Source: Panagrolaimus kolymaensis | Lineage: Eukaryota; Nematoda; Chromadorea; Rhabditida; Panagrolaimidae | Reading direction: 5' to 3' | NCBI GenBank assembly: GCA_028622995.1 | Contig: JAJQJQ010000015.1 | Span: forward strand, 620,001 to 684,000 | DNA length: 64,000 nucleotides | Shown here: one piece after another, positions 1-9,762 of the stretch | Layout: every line of letters begins with the position of its first letter | Position numbering within the stretch: the first letter of the stretch is position 1 | Program-made: the position numbers and the translations under genes | Notes under the pieces: generated by a model | The model's database searches: none | Told to the model about the DNA's origin: nothing | Seen by the model: only the letters and a program-made list of their open reading frames with translations

Positions 1-2213
1 TAAAACTTTAAAAATCAAAAAATCTAACCTTTTTTAGCGCTATCAGCTTTTTGTTTTTGACTATGACAAATAAAGGTTGCAAATCTTACAACTTGAGCAT
101 ATCGCCCAGTTTTATAACAAACTTGAAGAAGTGGAAGTGAAATTCGAGTGATCCATCCTTGACAACTTGAAACATTTGTTATAAAAAATTGCCGGGCTGA
201 ATCAGAAATATTTGCTGCAATATCTAATATGCTTCCTCTTTCGGCAAAGGCCATCATTTTTTCAAGAATATCAATAAAGGATAAAAAGCAGTTTACTCGC
301 AAAACTTCTTCTGATGGAAGTAATTTTTTTCTATCAATGTTTTCTTCATAATCAGGATCCTTATATTCAGGAAACATTAAATATTCAAGGTTATTAGAAT
401 TCTTGGACGAATTCATTAAATCACGAATTCCACCTAAAAAGGAAATAAATTATTTCGACAAAAAATAGGTATTTTTTACTATCAAAAGCGATAAAAGTTT
501 CCAATGGTTTTCCATAAGCCGTTTTCATTCGATTATCAATACAATAAAGAGCTAATTGACAAATAGCTTGACGCCATCCATCAAAATTTTCAGGAATATT
601 ATTCAAGCGATCAACATTTCTTAAAATAGAATCCACTGATTTTAAGCAGGTTTGTCTAGAGTTAATTGTCAATGGAGGTTCGCGATTAAGAAAGAAATTT
701 GTAAGAATCAAAAATTCTCGATGGCCGAAACTACTTTCGGATAATAGAATCTGACGTTTTTCAAGCATAGTAGAAAGTGAATTATCAATTAATGGTCTAA
801 AAAATAATAATAAAACTAAAATAATCTAAAGAAATTGGAAGGGTTTTTACCTAACAAGAGCCGAAGAACGCAAAACATAAAAAACGCGTCTAAATTCAAT
901 ATCAGATACAACGCTTAAAGAAAATAATAATTTTCGCCAAAATACAGAAGCTGCTGGATCATTGGGTTGTGGGATAATTCCACCAATAAAATATTTCTGA
1001 GCCACTGTCTCTAATAATTTACGAATTGCTAAAAAAAAAGTTATATTCATATAATTTTATTGTAATTTGATACTTACGTATAGGTTTTTTGACTCCAATA
1101 AATGTAAAGAAAAATAGCTCAGTTCTAAATGTAAGCAATTGTGGTTTCCAAAGAAGTGTTGTTTGAAAAACATCGCCCAAAGAATTTGGTATTGCTTGAG
1201 CCCATAAGAGAATATTTTCAATTGTGTCATTGGATAATACATTTCCATAATGAAGCAAGGTGGATAATGCCACATAAATTTCACCCAAGCATTTACTGTG
1301 TCGAGCTTCAGGGATCGTAAACTTTGAATCAGATGGGCTGTGGATAGGCAAAATTTTATGAAGACTTGAAACACTTGAAAAGAATTGATTGACTTCAGTA
1401 AAATATTTTGCTGTTTTTAAAAGGGCGAGATGAGCCAAAGGATATTTTGATAGAAAATGACGATTTCGAAGAGGGAGTTGATCAAACAAAAGTTCAAATA
1501 AAGGTGGAGAAAGTCCGCTCATCACAACCAAAGAATTTTTTGCAGATAACAATGACTTTAAAGCTGTTAAAAGTGAGACAAAAATAATTTCTAAACGGTG
1601 TCTCTTGTAAACTTTTCCAGCAAGAAGTTTTTCAACGCAATCTAAAAAAAATTCGTTTAAACGATAATCAAGGTATTCAATGAAAGTTTACTTTTAAGGG
1701 TTTCAACCACAAAACCATAAATTCTGGGAAGTCGCTCAAAATCTAACGGATCAAGCATTTTGGTAATCAATGAAGTAACACCAGGAGCAATTAATTTCTC
1801 TTCAACTGGTACACTGTCAAAAAAATGATTAGTACCAAAAATAATTTCAATTAAGCAATCTTTAGCAAAATCTCCATATTTTAGCATCTGAAAAAAAAGG
1901 AAATGCCTAGCTAAAACTCTTATAATAGAATATCACTAACTGTTGAAAGCTTTTCGATCAAAGAAGAACCTAAAATTTTAATGGATTTTAATATTTTGTG
2001 AAAATTTAAGATAGGAGCTTACGAAATACAATGGCAGAGGAAGATGGTGAAAAGTCGCTGATTGCATTCTAAAAATATCTTTTAGTAAAGGATAATGAGG
2101 AATGATTATCAAACTTTAATATCAGCGAGCGTCTTTTCGATGATGGAAGAGTTTTTAGCATCTTTGGATAATTCATTTACCAACTTCGTATAAAGTTGTT
2201 CCAAAGAAGACAT
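1..2213 (-). CDS. smg-1: SMG1-like PI3K-related kinase, N-terminal part (partial)
   Basis: Runs off the left edge; only the N-terminal helical-repeat region is here, the kinase domain would lie outside. Exons read on the minus strand at about 2213-2115, 2068-2023, 1969-1941, 1887-1695, 1641-1078, 1028-851, 796-480 and 433-29, all in phase. SMG1 is the nonsense-mediated decay kinase that phosphorylates UPF1. The assignment rests on two stretches recalled from the SMG1 helical region: one around KTAYGKPLETFIAFD (about 480-560) and one around FFITNVSSCQGWITRISLPL (about 130-190). The kinase itself is not visible, so the call is by similarity from memory. Exons 1-2 are unusual: they match the first two exons of the adjacent rpn-12 gene in protein sequence, intron position and intron phase (see findings), so the start of this protein may be captured from that gene. 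An alternative is that exons 1-2 are a relic and smg-1 starts further in, at the ATG near 1887. Confidence 0.7.
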
Positions 2214-2893
2214 ATAATTTCTGCTATAACATTAGAAAAGTAAGAAAGGGATATTATGTTTATATATGTTTTTGAAAGAAAAGTTAAAGCAAAGAGGTTG
2301 TGAACCAGGTTTATTATTATTAGAAGGAATGGAAAAGGATCCAAGAATATAAAAAAAATGTTTTATAATTCTCTTTTCATTAAATTAAGCCTCAAAAATT
2401 AAAAAGGCGCCAAAAACAAAAACAAGTGTATGTTTATAAATATTGTTAATGGGGTAGTGAGAATGAATAGAAACAAGTTTTAATGGTACAGAAAAAAACT
2501 TTTCTTATAATAAATCTGGATATTTTTAAGCTAAAGTTCTAAAATTTTAATTAAAGCAAGCAAAATCATACAATCAATCGATTGCAAAAAGAAAAAAGCT
2601 TATCAAAAAAATCATTCCATAAAATAAAGAAAGCTATGAGCGACGACGACAATGATGAATGGAATTCCAAACTTCCCCCTTTTTTCTTCCTTGATTTTTT
2701 TTTATTCCAATAGCGCGCTGGGGCACACTTAGAAGGAAACAAAGTTCTCTCTTTCGCTTTCCTTTTTTTTTTTTGCGAGAGAGAGAATGTCATCAAAATT
2801 TTACTTCACTTTTTTACATTTCATTTTCCTCCATCCTTCCTTCTTCTTTTGTTTTTAATTTTTCATAGTAGTATCTTTTTTAGAACACAAGAG
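2214..2893. promoter_or_regulatory. Divergent intergenic region between smg-1 and rpn-12
   Basis: About 680 bases separating two start codons that face away from each other. It is T/A-rich with long homopolymers and holds no convincing ORF. Because the two first exons are paralogous in inverted orientation, this may be a shared or duplicated promoter; outside the coding exons I see no clear sequence symmetry. A possible trans-splice acceptor (CTTTTTTAG) lies about 12 bases before the rpn-12 ATG. Confidence 0.35.
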
Positions 2894-3819
2894 ATGTCTT
2901 CATTAGAACAACTTCACAAAACTCTTCTTTCTGAATTTAGCAAAGATTCAAAGAATTTGGATGCCATTGAAAAAATTCTTGCTGATATAAAGGTTAGCTT
3001 TTTTTCTTCATAGTTTCATTCAAATCTTTCTGACCTTTTTATTATAGAATTCTCTTACTGATGAAGTAATTAGCAAACTTTCTCCTTCTGCATCTGTTAC
3101 TATTCATCGTGAGTTTTGTCCTTTTTTCTATTAACAATTATGACATTTATTTTTAGGTGACTATTTTGAAATCAAAGCTCTCTTTGCTATCCTCAAAAAA
3201 GATCTTCATGGGTTTGAGAAGGCTATCATTGATGTTCAAAGCTTTTACACCTGTCAAGCAAATGATTCAACTAATAAGTACTTGATGACTGGCTTACATC
3301 TTATGTTCTTGCTTGTTAAAGACAAACTCTCTGAATTCCACATGGTTAGTTTTATCTTCTTATTTTCTCATTACCTTTTATTATTTTCAGCTTATTGAAC
3401 AAATTGATCAAAACGTACAGCAAACAAATCCTTACATTGTTACTCCTGTCAAGCTTGAACAATATCTCATGGAAGGCGCTTACAACAAGGTTGTTCTCAA
3501 TGAAAAAACCATCCCAAGTCCATATTACGCCATGTTTATTCGTATTCTCACTGATACAGTTCGTGGTGATATTGCTGTATGTATTGAAAAATCATACAAA
3601 CGAATTTTGATTAAGGATGCTATTCAAATGCTCTTGTATGACAATGCTGAAGATGCTATTGGTTATGCTGAAAAACGTGGATGGAAACGTGAAAAAGAAA
3701 TGTTCAGCTTTGAAGCTTTGCAAGCATCTACCGATGGAACACCAAAAGCGCATCTTGATACTGAACGTATTGCTAAGCAAGCTATTTATTATGCAAAGCA
3801 ACTTGAAATGATCGTCTAA
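2894..3819 (+). CDS. rpn-12: 26S proteasome regulatory subunit RPN12/PSMD8
   Basis: Four exons: 2894-2992, 3048-3108, 3157-3344, 3391-3819, giving 258 residues, the usual size of the conserved core of the family. RPN12 is a lid subunit of the 19S regulatory particle with a helical N-terminal half and a C-terminal PCI/winged-helix region. The C-terminal half is diagnostic: SPYYAMFIRILTDTVRGDIA, then YAEKRGWKREKE and the terminal AKQAIYYAKQLEMIV, which closely follow the animal PSMD8 pattern (residues about 150-258). The start is preceded by a TTTTTTAG acceptor, which fits trans-splicing. The next gene on the strand, dnc-6, begins 195 bases after the stop, so the two may form an operon. Its first two exons reappear in inverted orientation at the head of smg-1. 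Confidence 0.93.
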
Positions 3820-4012
3820 ACATGGGCTAATTGAAGCTGCAAATGGTGTCTTTTATTTTCTGTGTAAAGGTTAAGCTAATTTATACATGCATGTGTTATT
3901 TTTACATAAACTGTCTTTTAATAAAACTATCTTTCTTGTTTTTAAGAGGTTCATTGCCTTTTTTATTCATAAATTAGTATCACTTTGCATTAATTTAACA
4001 CAAATATGCTAT

Positions 4013-4017
4013 AGATG
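4013..4017 (+). promoter_or_regulatory. Probable trans-splice acceptor abutting the dnc-6 start
   Basis: The AG at 4013-4014 (context TATGCTATAG) is immediately followed by the ATG. No upstream exon in frame is apparent, so a spliced leader is the simplest source of the 5' end. The pyrimidine tract is weak, which leaves doubt. Confidence 0.4.
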
Positions 4018-4575
4018 CGGGTTGAAGAAAAAGCAACTGCAATTCTTTCTGCCACATATGAGGGTAATATTACCGTTGGATCTCATTCTGTCATTCATCC
4101 TCATGCTGTTATAAAAGCTGGAGAAGGTGAAATTATTATGGGAAAAAATAATATTGTTGAAGAATTCGTCGTTATTGAAAACAAAGGACCACCTGGAAGT
4201 ATCATGGTTATCGGGGATGACAATATCTTCAAAGTTAAATGTCAAATTTATGCAAAGAAAATAGGAAATAATAATACCATTGGTGTCAAAGCAATTGTTG
4301 GTGAAGGAACTGAAATTACAAACTTATGCTCAATTTGTCCGCTTGGTGAATATCATATTCGATACGAACCTTTGAAAGAACGAACTGTTATTTATAATGG
4401 AAATTTGGATCAAAGAACAAGTTCCGAAATATCTTCAGTGAGTTTTCATTATTTTATTTACTGATTGCTTATTGGCCATTTTTAGTCTACTCAACAACGT
4501 CATGCTGAAATCCTTCGAACCCTTCTTACTAACTTCCATAAAGGGTACAAAAATAAAAATGAATCAAAAGCATAA
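4015..4575 (+). CDS. dnc-6: Dynactin subunit 6 (p27), left-handed beta-helix protein
   Basis: Two exons, 4015-4437 and 4486-4575, 170 residues. Dynactin p27 sits with p25 at the pointed end of the dynactin complex and helps cargo selection. The sequence is built of hexapeptide-type turns (for example VGSHSVIHPHAVIKAG, GEIIMGKNNIVEEFVVIENK, IGNNNTIGVKAIVGEGTEI) typical of the left-handed parallel beta-helix of DCTN5/DCTN6, followed by a C-terminal helix ending in HAEILRTLLTNFHKGYKNKN, comparable to the terminal helix of vertebrate DCTN6. A TATAG 3' splice site directly abuts the ATG, leaving no untranslated leader if used, which suggests spliced-leader addition and downstream operon position behind rpn-12. 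Confidence 0.88.
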
Positions 4576-4694
4576 GCTGTTCTTCTTTTTTAAATTATTT
4601 ATTCATCTTTGTATATTTTTTCATTCAAAAATAAACTTTATAATTATAAAAGTAACAAACAAAAAAGGATAAATCAACAACGATATACAAACTT

Positions 4695-5706
4695 TTATTG
4701 TCCAAGAGGTATACTGTTTGCGCCTGATCCACGAGTTTTTCGAAGACCCTTGACTTTCCGTGTTTGAATTTTACCAACATCTTGACGACCCAAATGAATT
4801 CGAGCTTTTTTGGTTCCGAAAACATCTTGAGAAATATTTTTGCGAGGTTTGACACGAAGTTCTTCAGGTTGACGCATGGCAGATTTATATAAGCTATCAC
4901 TAGCAATCTTCTTACGATCAATAACAAAATCAACGCTTGGACCAATTTCAACAAGTTCAACTCGTGGAGTTTTAGTTGCCGATTTCTTTAATTCAGTTCT
5001 AAAAATACAAAGATAATTATAAAATTATGGTGAATTTAACGAAAAAAACAAACCTGTAAACACGGAAAAGCATAGTTCCTTCAACCATCGTAAGCGAAAT
5101 AACAGTTTCTAAGCCTTGCAGACGAATGTTTTGAACTTTAACACCACGGAACCAATCAACCATCAAGTTTCCCAATCTCTTAAATTCCTCGTCAAATTCG
5201 AATAATGTTCCTTGAAGTAGGATGCAGGGTTTGCATGCAAGAGCAGGTGCTGGTTGTTTAAAATCTTTTGCAGGAATATAATTGGTAATGCGCATTTCGA
5301 ACATGTCAAGAATATGTTGATCAAACATTCGACCAAAGATAAGGGTATTAGGACGCTTCTTTTGATGAGATCCAAATGCGAAAAGCGATGCATCAAATTT
5401 TGAAGAAAATCTTTCAAGACCAGTTTCATCATCAAATAAATGCATTGCATTATGTCTAAAAACCAAAAAAAATTATTTAAAAGCTTTTAAAACTGTGATA
5501 ATTTACCTTCTAAGATGACGAGAAAGTGGCTTTTTCAATAGATATAAATATTCCAAAACTTCATTAACTGCAGGTGACGTTTTTCCTCCATGAATAACCA
5601 AGCAAGATTTATCATTTTCATGTACTTTAGAAACGCGTTTCTCCAAATATTTCTTTCCTTTTCTAGTCTTTGGTTTAGCTCCACTAGCAGCAATGATGAC
5701 ACCCAT
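4695..5706 (-). CDS. RPF2: Ribosome production factor 2 (Brix domain)
   Basis: Three minus-strand exons: 5706-5507, 5455-5054, 4998-4695, 301 residues, close to the roughly 306 of human RPF2. RPF2 with RRS1 recruits the 5S RNP to the pre-60S ribosome in the nucleolus. The Brix domain spans about residues 28-240. Recognisable family stretches are KPLSRHLRRHNAMHLFDD, FGSHQKKRPNTLIFGRMFD with LDMFEMRI, VDWFRGVKVQNIRLQGLETV, and the C-terminal basic segment KNISQDVFGTKKARIHLGRQ followed by KIQTRKVKGLRK. The start chosen gives MGVIIAASGAKPKTRKGKK, matching the basic N-terminus of the family. It converges with dnc-6, the two stops lying 120 bases apart, and diverges from the NIPP1 gene, whose ATG is 260 bases away. 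Confidence 0.93.
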
Positions 5707-5966
5707 GTTGTTGATTCTAAAAGCTAAAAAATTAAAAAACAATTTAGAAGATGAAAAACTTTACAAATTTCAAAGGATCTTTTTTGTATCAAAAAAAAGA
5801 AGTAAAAAAAACTTTTCAAGGAGAAAACTCAAAAGTGTTTCAATATGTTTTCGTGTTGAGAACCAAAACCTTTTCTATTTTTTAAGATCACTTTTTTTTC
5901 TTTTTTCGATGATTGAATTTTGCAATAAAGAATTACTTTACTGACTTCCATTTTTTGATTATAAAA

Positions 5967-7096
5967 ATGGCATTAACTTTAAAAATGACTAAAAAGCCTC
6001 ATTGCGATGAAAAGGATCGATATTCATTGCCTAATTGGGTGGGTGATCCACCTGAAGGAGCTCATTTGGATTGTATCAAAGGAGAAAAACTATTACAGGT
6101 TTTTGTTTTATTACATTTTTTTAAATCGCTAAATGTATATTTTAGAAACTATTCGTCGATGAATTGCCCGTTTATTACTTTGGAAGAAATGTGGACTTAT
6201 GTGAAATTCCAGTTGAGCATGCTTCATGCAGCCGTGTTCACGCTGTTTTATTATTCCATAAACATCTCAAAAGATTTGCTCTTGTTGATTTAAAAAGCTG
6301 TAAGTTAATTCATTTTAATAAAATTGTCATTAATATGACTATTTAGCTCATGGCACTTATGTTTCTGGAACGAGGATAACATCGTTAACGCCAATTTTTA
6401 TGGATTTTGGTACAAAGTTTTACTTTGGTGCGTCAACTCGACGATTTGTTATCCGTGAAAAGTATGAAGCAAAAACAGAAACTACTCATGGAACTAAAAA
6501 TGATTCAAATGCTGTGACAAAGCATATACTGCCTGAAAATGAAGAAGAACTTGATGTAAGTTTTTTTTATTTACCAATGTTTATTGTTCAAAAAATTTTC
6601 AGCATTTGACTGAATATAATACTGCACAAAATCGAAGAATTCCGATAATACAACAAACTTCAGAGGAAGCTAAAAAGAAAAAGAAGCCAAGAGCAAAGCT
6701 CTCGTTTGCTGAAGAAGAAATTGTTATTAACTTAGGTACGATCGATAATATATTTTTTGTGCTAATTAACTTTCTTTTTTTGTAGACGATCCTGCTCAAG
6801 GAGTATTTCAAAATCTTGTACAAACTGCAATTATTCCTAGAAAGCGCAAACTCAATGATTCTGATTTTCAATTTCCATCACTTCAAAATCGTCCAAAAGT
6901 CTCGTTAAGGAAATTGACTGGTGATGAACAAGAAGAAGATGAATACAGTAATATTTTGGGTGTCAAAATGAACGTTGCTCCGGATATTGATCATCTCGAT
7001 ACTTATGGACCTAAACCAGCAGAAGAAGAGTCTCATCATAAGAAATATGTCAAAGAAGTGTGGCCTGGTAGAAAGCCGGCTCCACCAGTCGGGTAA
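5967..7096 (+). CDS. PPP1R8: Nuclear inhibitor of protein phosphatase 1 (NIPP1), FHA domain
   Basis: Five exons: 5967-6098, 6146-6299, 6347-6555, 6603-6735, 6786-7096; 312 residues (human about 351). NIPP1 tethers PP1 in nuclear speckles and binds phosphorylated splicing factors through its FHA domain. The FHA domain (about residues 45-125) has the family signature YYFGRNVDLCEIPVEHASCS, then RVHAVLLFHKHLKRFALVDL, a HGT motif and FGASTRRFVIREK. A basic segment before KLSFAEEE corresponds to the PP1-binding RVxF site. GVFQNLVQTAIIPRKRK is also a NIPP1 hallmark. The end, KKYVKEVWPGRKPAPP, matches the conserved C-terminus of the family, so the stop at 7096 is secure. Confidence 0.93.
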
Positions 7097-7388
7097 TTTT
7101 ATTATTTTTTATTTTGTATTTATTATGAATAAATTAACTGTTTCTTTTTTACAAAGTTTCTTATTATCATTCATCGGTTTTGATTTAAAATATTCACACG
7201 ATTGGATGAGTTTCATATTGGGATACAATGGTTGCAGTTAATGGCCTTCGAGATGGTCTTGCAGCATGTGCCAAAGCTAAAAATTAATATTAGCTTTTGT
7301 AATTTTCATATTTGCTTACGATCGAATAGAAATGTGGTTACTAAAATTTTGGATTTGTCTATGGGAGTTATCATTGTATTTTCGGGAG
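7097..7388. other. Convergent intergenic gap
   Basis: About 290 bases between the NIPP1 stop and the stop of the next minus-strand gene. No feature is seen beyond AT-rich sequence; an alternative C-terminal frame of the next gene runs into it (to about 7306). Confidence 0.4.
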
Positions 7389-8072
7389 TTATTTGAGCAT
7401 CAACAGACAAATCTTCCAATGGATCCTTTTTAGGTGATTTTCTAAATACTCGAAGAGAATTTGAAAATACACAAATGGCAAATAAAACAAAAGCAACTGG
7501 CAATCGGCATGATCGGCTGGACACTGTTCAGCTCCAGTATTAAGAAGATGAATGGAAGTTAAAAGACCCATAACACCGATACCAAAGAAGAAAGTCTAAA
7601 ATTTTAAGGATTTATAAAAACAAAGTAAAGCATAATAATAATACATATGATGAAAAAACTATTATAAAATTAAAATAAAAGATTTGATTTTTTAAAGTAA
7701 ATACTGTTATCCCGAAAATTGCAATATTTGTTTAGGTAAATAAAACAAACAACTTACAATAACCGCAACAATAAAAATAACGACCGTAATTAAAATTAAA
7801 CTACCGGCAATTCCGATAGCAGGGCAAACCAAAATAGCTGCTGCTCCTGAAACACATAAAGCATTGGCTCCAACTATAACACTTGCAAGATGAAAGACAA
7901 TAGTTAAACCAAAGAAAATAATTGAAGCTATTGCAACTCCATGAGCCCAAGTTGTTTTATATAATAAAAACCAATATCCCACGGTTAAAGCTGCTGGAAC
8001 AAGAAAATAGCAAATAAGGAAGCAACATGTTGCAAATAATGCAACAAAACATGCAAAACAATTTAATCCCAT
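7389..8072 (-). CDS. Small multi-pass membrane protein, unrecognised family
   Basis: Two exons, 8072-7758 and 7595-7389, giving 173 residues. I do not recognise the family. Exon 1 carries three strongly hydrophobic segments (about residues 4-30, 40-65 and 78-105); exon 2 opens with a fourth (FFFGIGVMGLLTSIHLL), then a Cys-containing loop (AEQCPADHADCQ) and a last hydrophobic stretch. A second open frame overlaps the end of exon 2 (RLPVAFVLFAICVFSNSLRV, then a polar tail to about 7306) and looks like a plausible membrane segment plus cytoplasmic tail; choosing it would need a frameshift or an extremely short intron, so the C-terminus is uncertain. A TTTTTAG acceptor abuts the ATG, so an upstream exon near 8150 or a spliced leader is possible. 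Confidence 0.5.
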
Positions 8073-9762
8073 CTAAAAACTTTAATTTTCAAAAAAAAGT
8101 TACAAATTTAAATATTCACCAATTCAAATTGAGTCACCAAACACATAATAAGATACTTTTATTTTTTTGAAGTTGCAAAATTCACAGCTGATAAGAAAAA
8201 AGAGGCGTTATATTTATTGTTAGTGATGATGCTATGAGGAGGAAAAAAATTGATTTCAAAAGCATATGTATGACAAAAGGAAATGAAAGATGAGCCTACT
8301 ATAAGGACATTGTGTTGAAGTAAAATTTTGACGACCAATTTTTTTAGTTAAATAAAATTTTCATTTTTTGTTTGTTATTTATCCTGTAAAATGTTAAAGC
8401 CATAAAAATTAAAATTTGGTTAAAAAAGACTCGCTCTTTTAAAAAATTTTAAAATCCTTAAAACAATACCAATAGTAGATTACTAAAAAAAACAATCGGA
8501 CTTACTATCTAATAATTTTCTGACAAAAATTAAAAAAGGTTAAACACGAACTATACTATTTTGGCAAACATTAATACATAAAAAACATAAAATGAAACCT
8601 TCTAACAGGCGAAAGCAGTTTCATCTCCTTTTATTTTTTTCAACTACTTTTATGACGCTTGTTTGTCTATTATTTAATTTTTTCTTATTTTTTTTTAAAA
8701 CTGCCAATCTCCTTTTTTAATTTTAGAAGCTTATAATTTCGCTGACATGTCATTTGCTAATCAAAAAAGCATACAAAAATGGGAAGATTACAGTATTATG
8801 ATGTAATAAAAAAAAAGATTTTATTTATTTTTATTTTTGAAAAATAAGAGGTTTATAAAATCCATTAATGAGCCCAGATAATCATTAATAATAGCAGGTA
8901 TTTTTTGTAGCTTCCAATATTATGTGGAAATTACTTGTTAAATTAATTTTAACAGAAAGTAAAAGTCAAAAAAAATCTCTAATTTTCACATGTCATGAAA
9001 CAATGGCATCAAGAATATTTTATTTATGATCCTAACAACATTAAAAATGTGTTCACGAAATATAAAATGAATGTGCTTTAAAATTTATATTTTGCAAAAA
9101 AAAAAATAAGAAGGAAAATAATATTGGAAAGAGATAGATAGAGTGATGGTTACTATAAAAGCATAAATATAATATTTTCTCAAACAATCATTGTGAAGCG
9201 GTGTCTCTCTTGCCTTATGTTTTTGTTATAAAAAAAATCGGCAAATGAAAAATAGCAGAAAAAAAGTTTCTTTTTTTTGTTTTCAATCCATTGTTGACCG
9301 TGTTGTTATTGTTTTTTTTTGTTGGTAACGGCGATGAAAGGAGACTTTGCTCTTTCTTTTTCATGTGTTTATTTCATTCATGTAACAAACAAAGAATCTA
9401 AACATGTTTTTATTTTTACGTAACATAGAAGAAATAATATGCCTTGTTATGTCTCTTGTTTATTTGGTTCTTTCTTCTTCGAGTCATTTTATATGTGTGT
9501 AAAAAAATTATGGCTTTTAAAATGTACTTTGATTCAAATCACAATTTTTAATTTTCTCTATTTATATTGTACATAAAAAATTTAAATTAATAATAATTTA
9601 ATTAATAACAAAAATTAACAAATCCAATGTGGCATTACTGTATTTTTTGCATCATCGTAATTTTAAAATGCAAAACTTTGACAAAAGACTTTTTTATACC
9701 AAAAGTTTGTGGAATTTTGAGGGGAAATAAAGTGATAATAAATTTTTAAAAATGGCGAAAGT
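8073..9762. other. 1.7-kb AT-rich intergenic region
   Basis: No ORF of note, no RNA gene recognised. Homopolymer-rich sequence upstream of the membrane protein gene and downstream of the Kunitz gene, so it would contain the promoter of the former and the 3' end of the latter. Confidence 0.4.

Noticed and set aside
2566..2796. Minus-strand ORF in the smg-1/rpn-12 gap
   Set aside because: Lys/Phe-rich product of homopolymers, no splice or family support.
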